A stretch of DNA of 23,667 nucleotides, from contig JAYMTA010000850.1 of NCBI GenBank assembly GCA_036897625.1, forward strand, positions 1-23,667, in the 5' to 3' direction. How positions within the stretch are numbered: the stretch's first letter is position 1; the number at the start of each line of letters is the position of its first letter. Positions 1 through 10,289 of this stretch are shown here, one piece after another. The notes beneath the pieces were generated by a model. The model did no database searches, had not been told where the DNA came from, and saw nothing but the letters and a program-made list of their open reading frames with translations. Both the position numbers and the translations under genes were made by a program. This DNA is from Pelargonium cotyledonis (Eukaryota; Streptophyta; Magnoliopsida; Geraniales; Geraniaceae).

Positions 1-1240
1 AAACTTAAAACTCATAGATTGAGATGAAAACATTACCTTGAACAATCAATGGTGTTGATGGTGTGAATCACTGATTTAGAATGGAGCAAAAAAGCTACGC
101 GAAGCTGACAGTCGATCGTAGGGTATAAAATTTGACGTCAAAATAAAATAAATATGAATCCAAAGTAGTTAGGATGTTTTTTTTTTTTTTTTTTTCAATC
201 TGTGTATTGCCAAGTATGGATACACAATTTGCAAAAAATATGTCATATTTGAAAGTATGTTTTTTTTATACTTAACTTTTTATATTATTATTTATCATAT
301 TATTTTAATTATTCAACAATGTGGAGTCCACTTCATAACCCATTTAGAAGTTGTGTTCTAACTTCCCGCACACGTCATTCCTATGCGATAGGTGAAGTAC
401 TCGGGAGCTCCTTTTTGCTCTTTGAACATCGTGGGGTGCATTGAAATTTCTAAGAGCTTTTACCGATTTAGGTGGTGTCCAAGTGAAGTGGCATATGTAT
501 TGACGATATGATGTCCCATGAGAATGAAGCCTTGGAAGAGAACCGGCAAAGTGGGGATGTTGGTGGTTCCTTTATGAGACTAAGTGTTGATACTTTTCTT
601 AAGGGTCTTAATGCTTTCTTGTGGGAGCTAAGTGTTGATGGGCGATAAGAAGTTCTTCTTTTGGTGACCGTTTATGAATGAGAGACAATAACTTCTCTTT
701 GTGGTTGATGTTTACGAGTGAGGGCACATTGTGGCCTCTTAGGTCTTAGTTCTTCCATACATCGAGTACTCGAGCGGAGAGCGCGACCGAGGACTAGCAA
801 ACGAGGAACATGCGTATATGAATTTTGTCATGATACATTGGAGCGAGGATGATGACGAGTTTTGTTCTCTTGATAATGAAATAAGGTCACGACATAAGGG
901 AATGAGGTCGCAACCTTGAAGCGAGGAAGAACTTCATTCGCACAATGAGGAATGATGAGATTTGTTCTCATGACAACAAAGTGATACCTCCACCTTGGAG
1001 CTAGGACGGACGAAAATTGTTCTAATTAGGAAAAAGTTCTTTATTGCGATGACAACAATGAAACATTGCCTAGGCATATTCTATAGTGATCATATTGTAT
1101 TTTGAGCTCCTTCAGTGGCCAAAGTGTGGGTTGGGCTCCTCCAACTCCAATGACTATAGTGCAACGGGTTTGGTTTTCAAAAGAAAAAGTCGACGTGCGC
1201 TCGGACGCTACATGCTGTGTCATCATTTGTCGTATTGACT
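1..1240. repeat. Degenerate repeat-rich intergenic DNA
   Basis: No coding region is supported here. A poly-T run lies at about 177-195. From about 575 to 760 there is a loosely repeated unit of roughly 45-50 bp: the word taagtgttgat recurs at about 582 and 630, and gttta(t/c)ga(a/g)tgag recurs at about 669 and 710. Between about 835 and 1060 the phrases 'gatgacgagttttgttctc' and 'gatgagatttgttctcatga' recur in diverged form beside gcgagga words. This could be the decayed non-coding part of a retrotransposon or another old tandem array. No terminal repeats, primer-binding site or polymerase motifs are visible, so the class is unassigned. Confidence 0.4.
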
Positions 1241-1479
1241 AAAAAAAAACATCAAACAACATCACATGAATAATGAATTTTGTTGCAAAAAATGTAATGA
1301 AAATGTTATGGGTGGATGAATTCAAATTTATAAGAAGTATGGGGAGTTGTGGTGCAATAAATGTAGCCACACTCCTACTCTGCATCATCTCCGAAGTCTT
1401 TGAACGTTGGCGCAGCCTTGAACAACGAAACAAGAGAAACAAAAAGCAAAGAGCTTTAGATCTATCTGTGCAATACCCA

Positions 1480-1627
1480 CAAACCATACTCTCTTTTCCT
1501 TAAACCCCATTCGTCTCCGGCTTCTCCAGATCGATCTCTTCTCTTTTATCTTCAACTATCAATCCCTAATTTCGCGTATCTTGTTTGTTGATGTCAACTC
1601 TGTGATCAGCACGAAGAAGAGAGATCG
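1480..1627 (+). promoter_or_regulatory. Pyrimidine-rich 5' leader of the EF-hand gene
   Basis: The stretch before the ATG at 1628 is strongly CT-rich (runs such as ctctcttttcc, ttcgtctccggcttctcc and gatctcttctcttttatc). This is typical of plant 5' untranslated leaders. I see no clear TATA box in the 100 bases upstream, so the transcription start is not fixed. The 240 bases before this (1241-1480) show nothing recognisable. Confidence 0.4.
1591..1605 (+). other. Minimal upstream ORF (4 codons) in the leader
   Basis: An ATG at 1591 opens a four-codon frame (M-S-T-L) that stops with TGA at 1603-1605, 22 bases before the main start codon at 1628. If transcription starts upstream of 1591, scanning ribosomes would meet it first. 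A uORF this short so close to the start may be bypassed or may reduce initiation. Its presence is seen directly; any regulatory role is inference. Confidence 0.3.
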
Positions 1628-4600
1628 ATGGGACAAGCTTCCACCATCGTATACATTACAGTAGCTCTCCTCATTCTCTTCCTCATTTCCCATTCCCCCA
1701 AAAAACATTCCGGCCACGGCCATCGCCGCCTCAAGCTCCGCTCCACCTTCACTTTCTCTCCCAATCACCACGAGCCAATCGCCTTCGATCCTCTCGTCGC
1801 CGACCTCGAGCGCCACCGCGAGGACAAGCAATGGGAGAGGCAGTACATCAAGGACTCCCATCCCGAGATCGTCGCTCACTTCGATTCCGCCCCCGCCGCC
1901 GAGTCGCAGCCCGAGTGGGAAGAATTCATGGACGCCGAGGATTACCTCAGCGAAGATGAGAGGTTCAATGTTACCAATCGATTGCTCCTCCTCTTCCCTA
2001 AGATCGACGTCGATCCCGCCGATGGTATTGTCAGCGAGGCGGAGCTCACCGATTGGAATTTGCAGCAGGCCGTGCGAGAGGTCGTGCATCGGAGCCGGAG
2101 GGAGTTGCAAATTCACGATAAGAATCACGATGGCCTCGTTTCCTTTGACGAGTACGAGCCACCTAGTTGGGTTCGAATTTCAGGTAAAGTATACATTTAT
2201 TTTTCATTTAGTACTGATTGAGTGATTGTTTGATCTCAATTCCGCTACATTACTGCTCTGTTTCTGTTTTATTAAGTTAGAATTTGGGAATTTATTACTA
2301 TCAAGTACACTACTTTAAAGCATTTTGTCTTTTATCTTGTATCATCTATACAATTTGTAATGATTTTTTTACCTAAATAAATTAAGATAGCATCTATCAC
2401 CTTGTACTAGGGATTTTTATTTCCAATGAATTAGAATGATATGGCCATTGGATGATGTATTAATGTTACTTTTTGTATGTGCTGTTTTTTCAACTGGTTT
2501 ATCTTATTTGGCTCCTTAGATAATAATTCTTTTGGCAATGACATGGGTTGGTGGAAGGAAGAACATTTTAACGCATCCGATTTTGATGGGGATGGTCGAT
2601 TGAATTTAACAGAATTCAATGAGTGAGTTTCCAATTTCTTAATTAGTTTCCTTAATGGAAGAAAGTTTTATTTTTTGTAGCTTGTTATGAGAAATCCTAT
2701 GGCTTTTTACTAATTTTGTTTCTTGATCATTGTCTAGCTTTTTGCACCCAGCTGATAGCAAGAACCCAAATCTGCTGAGGTGGCTCTGCAAGGAGGAAGT
2801 AAGGTGATGTGGACTTCATTTTGTAAATTATTTTTGTTTTATTTTTTTCAAATTGAACTCTGGAATGATAATTCTGAAACTAAAGAATCAAATATGCATC
2901 TTATTTTTGTTCTAACTTCTAAGAGCAAGTAATGAGTGGAACAGAGTGTCAAATTTTAGGATTTGATTGTTGAGTTAGATCTTAGATTCAAAATAGAAAG
3001 AAGCTGAGTCGCGACTGCTAGTCTAAGATGTGAGAAAACACTCAGGGTCTCCCACTAATTGTTCATAGTGATTTCTTCCCATAAACTGTTGTGACAGTGG
3101 GATATTATTTAGTTCAATCTTTTTTGTCTTTAGGAAATGAATCTTGCATTTCAGGATCCTACTCATCATACTTCTATTCAGATACCTAGGGAAATTATGC
3201 TGCTGGATCTTGTTTTTAGATCTGTAACTCTGTATTTTATCTGCCTAAATTTTCACACGACATTCTGCTATTGCTTTGATATGTAGATATGACATCTTAT
3301 ACTGATCCTTTTATCGTTGTAATTAGTATTGTTGAACCATCATTACCTTGGCCTGGCTATTGGCTAACTAGTCATCTTGCACTATTCCATCTCAGGGAAA
3401 GAGATACTGATAAAGATGGGATGGTCAATTTTAATGAATTTTTCCATGGACTCTTTGACTTGGTAAGAAACTATGAGGATGAAGCTCACAATTCTTCACT
3501 GTCTCATGATTCAATGGAGGCCCCAGCTAGAAGGTTGTTTGCTGAGCTAGACAAAAATGCTGATGGGTACTCATTAATCATCCATCTCTTATTCCTTGAT
3601 TGATTTGCACTATGAAGTTAGTTAACTACACTATTGCCATGCTCTTTTTAGATTCTTGTCAGATGTAGAACTTTTACCAATAATTGGAAAACTTCATCCA
3701 TCAGAGCATTACTATGCAAAACAGCAAGCAGATTACATCATATCACAGGTATTATTTTAGTGAAAGGACTTTCACTTTAATTTTTATGAGTGGTGAATTA
3801 GTTTATTTTCATTTTATTTATTTTGAAATTGTAGATCCATCTATTTCCACGTAGTATATCATGTGGACCTGCTGGTTCACATCTTATTGTGTTGGATATA
3901 ATTATCAAACATCATTGCAGCAGGGCTTGTTTTGTTTGTCTGTATTGGAAACAAGTTGTCATCTAGGTGCTGCATAAGTCCTTCTCAACACGGCAACTAC
4001 TGATGATGTCTAAAAAGAAATAGGATTGTTGCAGATTTTGATTTACATCTGTTTCATATATTCATTGAGAACAATGTCATGGTTATCCCCTAAAGCTGAG
4101 CTCTTGTCTGTTTTCTATAATATATATTACGTAAGGAGTGTTTTATCTCTATAGCTGTAAATCTGACTTCATGCATACTATTCCTTGACATCTTCTCCAT
4201 ATCCCTGTAAATACAATCCCTCATAGATCATGAAAAGCCTTGAACACAGGTTTCCTGTTTCCTGATTGTTAATACTAGCACTTTTGGGAAGTTTATGACC
4301 CTCTCCAAACCCCAAAATGGAAGAGCCTCTTACTTAAATTTCTCTAAGGTGCATGGCTGCGTGCGTGGACGAGAGTATTACCAGGATAAGTGACTTTTCT
4401 TGGAAGTTTTCGTGTTGCATTACTTTTTATGAGGGTGAGTCCTGGAGGAAAGGAAAGGTTGCTGCCTAAAACACAAGTTCGAGTAAGGGAAATAACCTCT
4501 CTGCAAGACCCTCACCAAATCCCACAATGGTGGGAGTCTTGTGCACAGTACAATTGAAGTTCAAATGTTCTAAGGAGGTGCCGTTAAAGTAGTATGCCCA

Positions 4601-5004
4601 TGTCTTTCCACCAAGTATTTGTTTTTTTAAAATTTATTTATAAATAATAATTAAAAAAAAAAAGTTTCAAGGCGTTGGAATATATGATGCAGGTTGCAAG
4701 CCGTGCTTCAAATGCCATGATTGTTGCATTAGATAAAATGTTGTAAGTTTAAAAGGATATTGGCAATGAAGAGAGAAGTATGTTCATGGTGTTGTGATAA
4801 CAGAGAATCCACCATTTAGGATGAAGTCTGGATGGTAGTATAGTTTCATTATTAACTATTGTATATTCATTTGTATGCCAGGCAGATACAAATAAAGATG
4901 GACAGCTAACATTGTCAGAGATGATGGATAATCCGTATGTGTTTTACAGTGCTATCTTTAATGATGACGAAGAGGAGCACGACTACCACGATGAGTTCCG
5001 TTAA
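1628..5004 (+). CDS. Membrane-anchored EF-hand calcium-binding protein (CREC / reticulocalbin-like), six exons
   Basis: Exons are 1628-2183, 2520-2622, 2738-2803, 3396-3566, 3652-3748 and 4882-5004. All introns are GT-AG, and the joined frame is 1116 nt, giving 371 residues. Residues 7-21 form a hydrophobic signal or signal-anchor segment, followed by a basic His/Lys/Arg stretch (22-37). Six EF-hand loops follow. Loop 1 (127-139) is irregular, with Pro-Ala inside it. Loops 2 (164-175), 3 (206-217), 4 (245-256), 5 (294-305) and 6 (333-344) have the canonical D-x-[DN]-x-D-G spacing ending in Glu. This many paired EF-hands behind a secretory signal matches the CREC family, whose members bind calcium in the ER/Golgi lumen. 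The last five residues are H-D-E-F-R, one residue longer than a terminal HDEF retrieval signal. The protein probably acts in the secretory pathway as a low-affinity calcium sensor or buffer; partners are unknown. Intron 5 (1133 bp) carries SINE-like sequence. The family call is firm; exact location and role are inferred. Confidence 0.9.
4295..4555 (+). repeat. Au-type SINE-like fragments in intron 5 of the EF-hand gene
   Basis: At 4476-4486 is an RNA polymerase III B-box-like sequence (agttcgagtaa). It is followed by 'aacctctctgcaagaccctc' and, to about 4550, 'cccacaatggtgggagtctt' plus gtgcac. That order (B box, cctct-tgca, accct-cc-accc, gcgggagctt-gtgcac) matches the layout I know for plant Au-type SINEs. 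A second partial 3'-end-like piece, 'gaccctctccaaaccccaaa' plus atgg, lies at about 4297-4320, so either two insertions or a rearranged one is present. No clear A box, tail or target duplication is visible. The assignment rests on remembered consensus features. Confidence 0.5.
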
Positions 5005-6316
5005 TTTTCATGCTAGGTATGGCTAACCTTTATGTTTGTTCGTTTGATATCCTTGTTTATACTTTATTTTCCAGCCTTTCAAATGATATGGCACTACAGT
5101 TTCAGGGAGGCACTATCGACAACATAGGGTATTCTTTGACAGAACTAGTAGGAAAAAAAACCCATCACTACCTTTCATTAAGGGCAATTATTTCCCAAAT
5201 GCCACACGTGGTTAGTTCCTTGGCGCCATTGCAACTAGTTTAGTACAATTTCACGTCAACCAGCACTCGAGTCTCATTTTGTTGTTGATCATTCCTACAG
5301 ATGATGGAGCTCTGCTCAGCAAATTCTGGAGAGTAATTTATAGAATCAATAGCAGTGAAATATCATTTTTATTTTTTCTGCTAGCAAACATTTGTTTTGG
5401 CTTAATTTGTTGGTGATGTAGCATACAGTTTGGGAAGGAAGTAAATATTTAATTTCTGGTATTGTTTATTAGTATTTGGATATGAATGAATGTAATGGAG
5501 GATCTGTCAAAGACTCCAAATCCAACTTCAAACAAAGCAAATCTATTTGATAATGAAAAATAAAAACTCAGATTATTGCCCTTCAATTCTGAGTCGAAAT
5601 TTGTTATTAAGTGTGTGTTTGGAAACCAACATTTCAAATAAAATACAAACATGAACTATGAATTACACATGCTTATGATAAAAGTCTTTTGAACACATGG
5701 GGATCTTCTACAAGTTCTTAGGCAATGGAGATCTTCAATGCGGATGCTCTAATTTTTAATATAACGGGTCTTGTAAGAAACGTAGACCTGATGGAAAAAA
5801 GGATGGGAAGGGAAACATTCTCCAACCTCACCCCGTTGCCATTCCTAGCAGCCGCCATTTGCTCCACAACCTTCACTTTCTCTTCCTCACCCCACCAAAA
5901 CTAAACTGTTTAGTCAAATATTGGAAATGTATAGACAAGTTTTAAAATATGTTATGTTATTTTTTCTACCCTATAATGCCTTTTGTGCAACTAGGCACTA
6001 CATTTTATTTTAGCTTCAGGAAAAGAAGAGAGTGCAAGACCAAGACTAATGAGTCAAGTTCAAGTCTTCTAATCTCTACAAAAATTGCTGGGACCATTCA
6101 TTCTACACCCACCAAAACTAGAAGAATACCTAGCAAAACAAGAGGCTGCTGATATGTTAATTAATTCTTTGGCTAGTATGTCAATATAGTGATCATAACT
6201 AATTTTAAAAAAATTGAAGGGTCAATTTAGGCAGCTACCTACACAAACTCTCTGAATCCGATCTGTATTTTACGGGTTCGAGTTACATAAAATAAACCCG
6301 ATCAACCTATGATAAT
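5005..6316. other. 3' end of the EF-hand gene and intergenic spacer
   Basis: Directly after the stop codon at 5002-5004 comes a likely 3' untranslated region. A possible intron in it could start at the gt at about 5016 and end at an ag near 5075 or 5107, but this cannot be settled from sequence. AT-rich stretches with aataaa-like words occur near 5560 and 5638, though no poly(A) site is convincing. The rest, to about 6316, holds only short ORFs without recognisable domains or codon bias. I see no RNA gene or transposon boundary. Confidence 0.4.
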
Positions 6317-6330
6317 CTCTATATATAATG
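6317..6330 (+). promoter_or_regulatory. TATA box of the LRR kinase pseudogene
   Basis: The sequence tctatatataat lies about 50 bases before the ATG at 6377. The spacing would put the transcript start near 6350 with a very short leader. It is a good match to a plant TATA box in an otherwise non-repetitive context. Whether the broken gene is still transcribed cannot be seen. Confidence 0.5.
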
Positions 6331-6376
6331 TTTACATCTGCAAACATTTTTATATCTACAAAACTAAACCCAAAAG

Positions 6377-9300
6377 ATGATTTCTATGGCAGATTTCATT
6401 GTTCTCTCATTTGCTATCTTGTTTTTATATTCTTCTCCACATAGTACTTGTCATGCTTCTGATTCAAAATCAATAATGTCAGAAGCAAATGCTCTTCTCA
6501 AATGGAAAGCCACTCTTCACAACCATTCCCAAATGCTCCTCTCTTCATGGACCAATTCTTCAAATCATTGCAGTAGTTGGCTTGGCATTTCTTGCAACTC
6601 AGATGGTACTAATGTTGTTGGAATCAACCTTACCCATGTTGGCTTAAAAGGTACACTCCATGGCTTTTCCTTCACTTCATTCCCTAATCTTGCACATCTT
6701 GATCTTTGGGCCAATCAACTTTTTGGTACCATCCCACCTCAGATTGGTCTTCTCTCCAAACTCACCTATCTTGACCTGGATAATAACCAATTGTCCGGGA
6801 AAATTCCACCGGAAATTGGGAATTTGGTAGGTATGCATGATATGTTTTTGTTCGATCAACAATTTTTCAGGTTTAATTCCAACCTCACTTGGCAATCTGT
6901 CAAATTTGAACACATTTCGAGCTTTTGACAACCAACTTTCTGGCTCCGTTCATAATGAAATAAGAAACTTGAAGTCTCTTGTTGATTTAGAGTTGAACAA
7001 CAACAACCTCCTCAATGGTTCAATTCCAACTTTACTTACCAACTTGACAAGACTCAACAAACTTTATCTCCATGTGAACCAATTTTCTGGCTTCATTCCA
7101 AAAGAGATGGGAAACTTGAAATCTCTTGCTAAATTGCTATTGTACTCCAATATGTTGAGTGGTTCAATTCCTGAAGAGATAGGAAACCTTAAGTCTCTTG
7201 TTCGCTTGAATTTGGGCAACAATAGACTTAGTAGTCCAATCCCAACCTCGCTGAGCAACTTGACAAATCTCAACCAACTTCGTCTCTTTACTAACCAGCT
7301 TTCTGGCTTCATTCCTGAAGGGATAGAAAAATTGAGATCTCTTGTCAATTTAGAGTTGGACAACAATATGCTCAGTGGTTCAATTCCACTTTCACTTGGC
7401 AACTTGACAAATCTCAATGCACTTTATCTCGATATAAACCAACTTTCTGGTTCCATTCTTAAAGAGATAGGAAACTTGAAGTCCCTTTTGAATTTGACAT
7501 TGAATACCAACAAACTCATTGGTTCAATCCCAATTTCACTTGGTAGACTAACAAATCTCAACTAAGTCTCTTATTGACTTAGAGTTGAGCATCAACAAGT
7601 TGCTTGGTTCTATCCCAATCTCATTTGGCAGACTGACAAATCCCAACAAACTTTATCTCTATACGAACCAACTTTCTGGTTACATTTCTCGGGAGATAGG
7701 AAACTTGAAGTCTCTTGTTGACTTAGAGTTGAGCTCCAACAAGCTGAGTGGTTCTATCCCAATCTCACCTGGCAGACTGACAAATCTCAACAAACTTTTT
7801 CTCAGTTGGAACAATCTTTCGGGCTCCATTCTTGCAGAGATAGGAAACTTAAAGTCTCTTGTTGAATTTGATCTCAGCTCGAACAAGTTGAGTAGTTCTA
7901 TCCCAATCGCACTTGGCAACTTGAAAAACCTCACATCTCTCTCTCTCTCCTATATAATCAACTATCCGGCTCTATTCCTGTGGAGATAGGAAACTTGAAC
8001 TCACTTCTAAGTTTACAAGTAGGGTATAATTCGTTCACAGGTAGATTGCCAACAACCATTTGCCGAGGTGGGCTACTTGAGAAATTTTCTGCCATTGAAA
8101 ACTATCTTACAGGTGATTTACCTAAATACTTGAAAAACAGTACGAGATTATCAAGGCTCAACCTCCGAGGAAACCAATTCACCGGAAACATCGATGAAGA
8201 TCTGGTCGCTTATCAAAATTTGGATTTCGTGGACCTCAGCTACAATAGATTTCACGGGCGAATCTCCCATAATTGGGGAAGCTGCACAAACTTGCCACTT
8301 TGCGGATTGCAAATAACAATATCACAGGTCTTATACCACCCGAGATTGGAAATTCAACCCAAATACAAGTGCTCGATCTTTCTTCAAATCATATTGGTGG
8401 GGAAATTCCCAAGGAGCTCAGCAAGTTAACCAATCTAGTGAAGCTATATCTTAACGGAAACCATCTTTCTGGCGAGGTGTCCCTTGGATTGTTAGTTGAT
8501 CTTGAAGTTCTTGATTTGTCTGCCAACAGTTTCAGCATCTCCATTCCTCAAAATCTCGGGGATTTTTCGAGATTGCACCACTTGAACTTGAGCCACAACC
8601 AGTTTCGCCACCAGATTCCAGCTCGTTTGTGGAAGTTGCATCACTTGACTGCATTAGATTTGAGCTACAATGTGCTATCCGGAGTGTTGCCTTCGGAGAT
8701 CAGCAATTTGCAGAGTCTTGAGACGTTGAACATCTCCCACAACAATCTTTCCGGCTCCCTTCCATCTTCCTTTGAGCAAATGCGCGGCTTGTTGCACGTA
8801 GACATCTCCTACAATCATCTCCAAGGCCCCATTCCAAACAACAAAGCGTTTCGGAATGCTTCTCTGAAAGGGAACAGAGGATTATGCGGCGATGTTCCTT
8901 CATTGAAGCCTTGCATTTCTTCGTCAAGAAGTCGCCCCCATCATCGCCAAGTTCTGTATTCAATCACATTCTCTTGTGTGGGATAGCTACTGCTTTTGTT
9001 TGCTTTGATCGGACTGTTCTGTGCGTGGCGGAGAAGAAATGTACAACATCCTGCATCACATATCAATGGAGATCAACGCGTGGACGATAAAGAGTTGTTC
9101 TCGGTATTGACATTTGATGGAAAGAATGTGTACAAGGAAATCATTGAAGCAACCCGAGATTTCGATGCTCCGTGTTGCATTGGGGAGGGAGGGCATGGCA
9201 GTGTGTACAAAGCGAGTTTGTTATTGTTGTAGCTGTAAAGAAATTGCTCTCGCAGTTGGAAGGTATTGATGGGACGACATATCCAAAGGATTTCCTGAAT

Positions 9301-10049
9301 GAGATTAGGGCGTTGACAGAGGCTAGGCATCGAAACATAGTGAAGTTTTATGGTTTTTGCTCTCATTCGCGACACTCGTTGCTGGTGTACGAGAACCTCG
9401 AAAGGGGGAGCTTGGCAACAATATTGAAGAGGGACGATACAGCCAGAGAAATGGATTGGGGGAAGAGAGTGAACGTCATCAGAGGTGTAGCTCAAGCCTT
9501 GTGCTACATGCACCATGACTGCACACCACCAATAGTTCACGGAGACATAAAAAGCAACAATGTTTTGATAGATTCTGAGTTCGAAGCTCGAGTTTCAGAC
9601 TTTGGCCTCGCGAGGCTTTTGATGCAGGACTCGTCCAATTGGACTGCAGTTGCGGGCACGTATGGGTATATTGCACCGGGTAAGTAAAAGTGTTTGATTC
9701 TGTAAATGGTGTAATTCAATGGACACTGATTTTGGTTTTTGTTTTGTCTGGTGTTGAAGAGCTGGCTTTCACAACGAAGGTAACAGAGAAATGTGATGTG
9801 TATAGCTTTGGCGTGCTGGCGTTGGAGGTGATCAAGGGAACGCATCCTGGCGAATCCATCTCAGCTCTGTCATCTGTTTCATCCGAGGAAGATCACATAG
9901 ATGGTGTATTGAACCAACGCCTTCCCGCTCCAGGTCCTCGCGAGAAAGAGGAACTGGCAAGAATCATCAAGGTCGCAACTTGTTGCATTAATGGCGATCC
10001 ACAATCAAGGCCAAGCTGCTCACCATTTCCCACATGTTATGACCAGTGA
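6377..10049 (+). pseudogene. LRR receptor-like kinase pseudogene (MIK2 / LRR-XII-like)
   Basis: The start encodes a signal peptide (MISMADFIVLSFAILFLYSS) and the LRR N-cap typical of the MIK2 group (ANALLKWK, SSW, CSSWLGISC). A long array of about 24-residue LRRs (xLxxNxLSGSIPxxIGNLxSL) runs to about 8850, then a C-cap, a transmembrane segment (about 8970-9020) and a kinase domain. A GT-AG intron (9680-9759) splits the APE motif (IAP-E), as is usual here. The lesions are: a frameshift at about 6826-6850; a 59-bp deletion at about 7563; a 2-bp insertion near 7950; a 1-base loss near 8293; an in-frame TAG at 8984-8986 in the transmembrane segment; and a deletion (about 10 nt) near 9216-9225 in the kinase N-lobe between VYKAS and VAVKK. 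The C-terminus near 10010 also looks shifted. Kinase motifs still legible are the glycine loop IGEGGHGSV, VAVKK, HGDIKSNN (Arg of HRD replaced by Gly), DFGLA and APE. No combination of plausible introns restores one frame. Intact relatives perceive peptides at the cell surface; this copy cannot make a full receptor. Confidence 0.9.
6956..8000 (+). repeat. 144-bp higher-order LRR DNA repeat array
   Basis: Within the pseudogene's LRR region the DNA repeats with a period of 144 bp, i.e. two LRRs of 24 codons. The phrase (a)aagtctcttgttga and its variants occur at 7564, 7708 and 7852, exactly 144 apart, and the next unit begins near 7990. The preceding copy at 7479 is only 85 bases before 7564, which exposes a 59-bp loss. 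Near-identical units like these are prone to unequal exchange and slippage. Similarity is high enough to suggest recent duplication or conversion of LRR pairs. Confidence 0.75.
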
Positions 10050-10289
10050 ACAACAAAGAATCATTAAGCTCATGACACTGAATTTGTAATTCCTATACAT
10101 ATTGCTTGAATAATTTTACAAGAATGTATTGCATTTATGAATGCAATGGAGAAAAGACCAGCTTTTTATTTTCTGCTTTACAATCAATTTACTTGGAAGC
10201 TGCTTCCAGTTTTGTGTTTCAAGTTACAAATCAAGCAAAGAAAGACAATTTGGAAATACATGAAATTGTATTGTAAAGTATTATTTTTG

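Noticed and set aside
1559-2128. Open 189-codon frame on the minus strand
   Set aside because: It is antisense to exon 1 of the EF-hand gene, whose codon pattern and domains are clear. The minus-strand product has no recognisable domain.
6831-6870. A 40-nt gt...ag stretch that would restore the pseudogene frame
   Set aside because: Forty bases is below the usual minimum for plant introns, the stretch still encodes a recognisable LRR (NNFSGLIP in the next frame), and the other lesions would remain.
6377-10049. Functional LRR kinase with many introns
   Set aside because: The lesions fall inside conserved motifs with no splice signals around them. Only the intron at 9680-9759 has proper borders.
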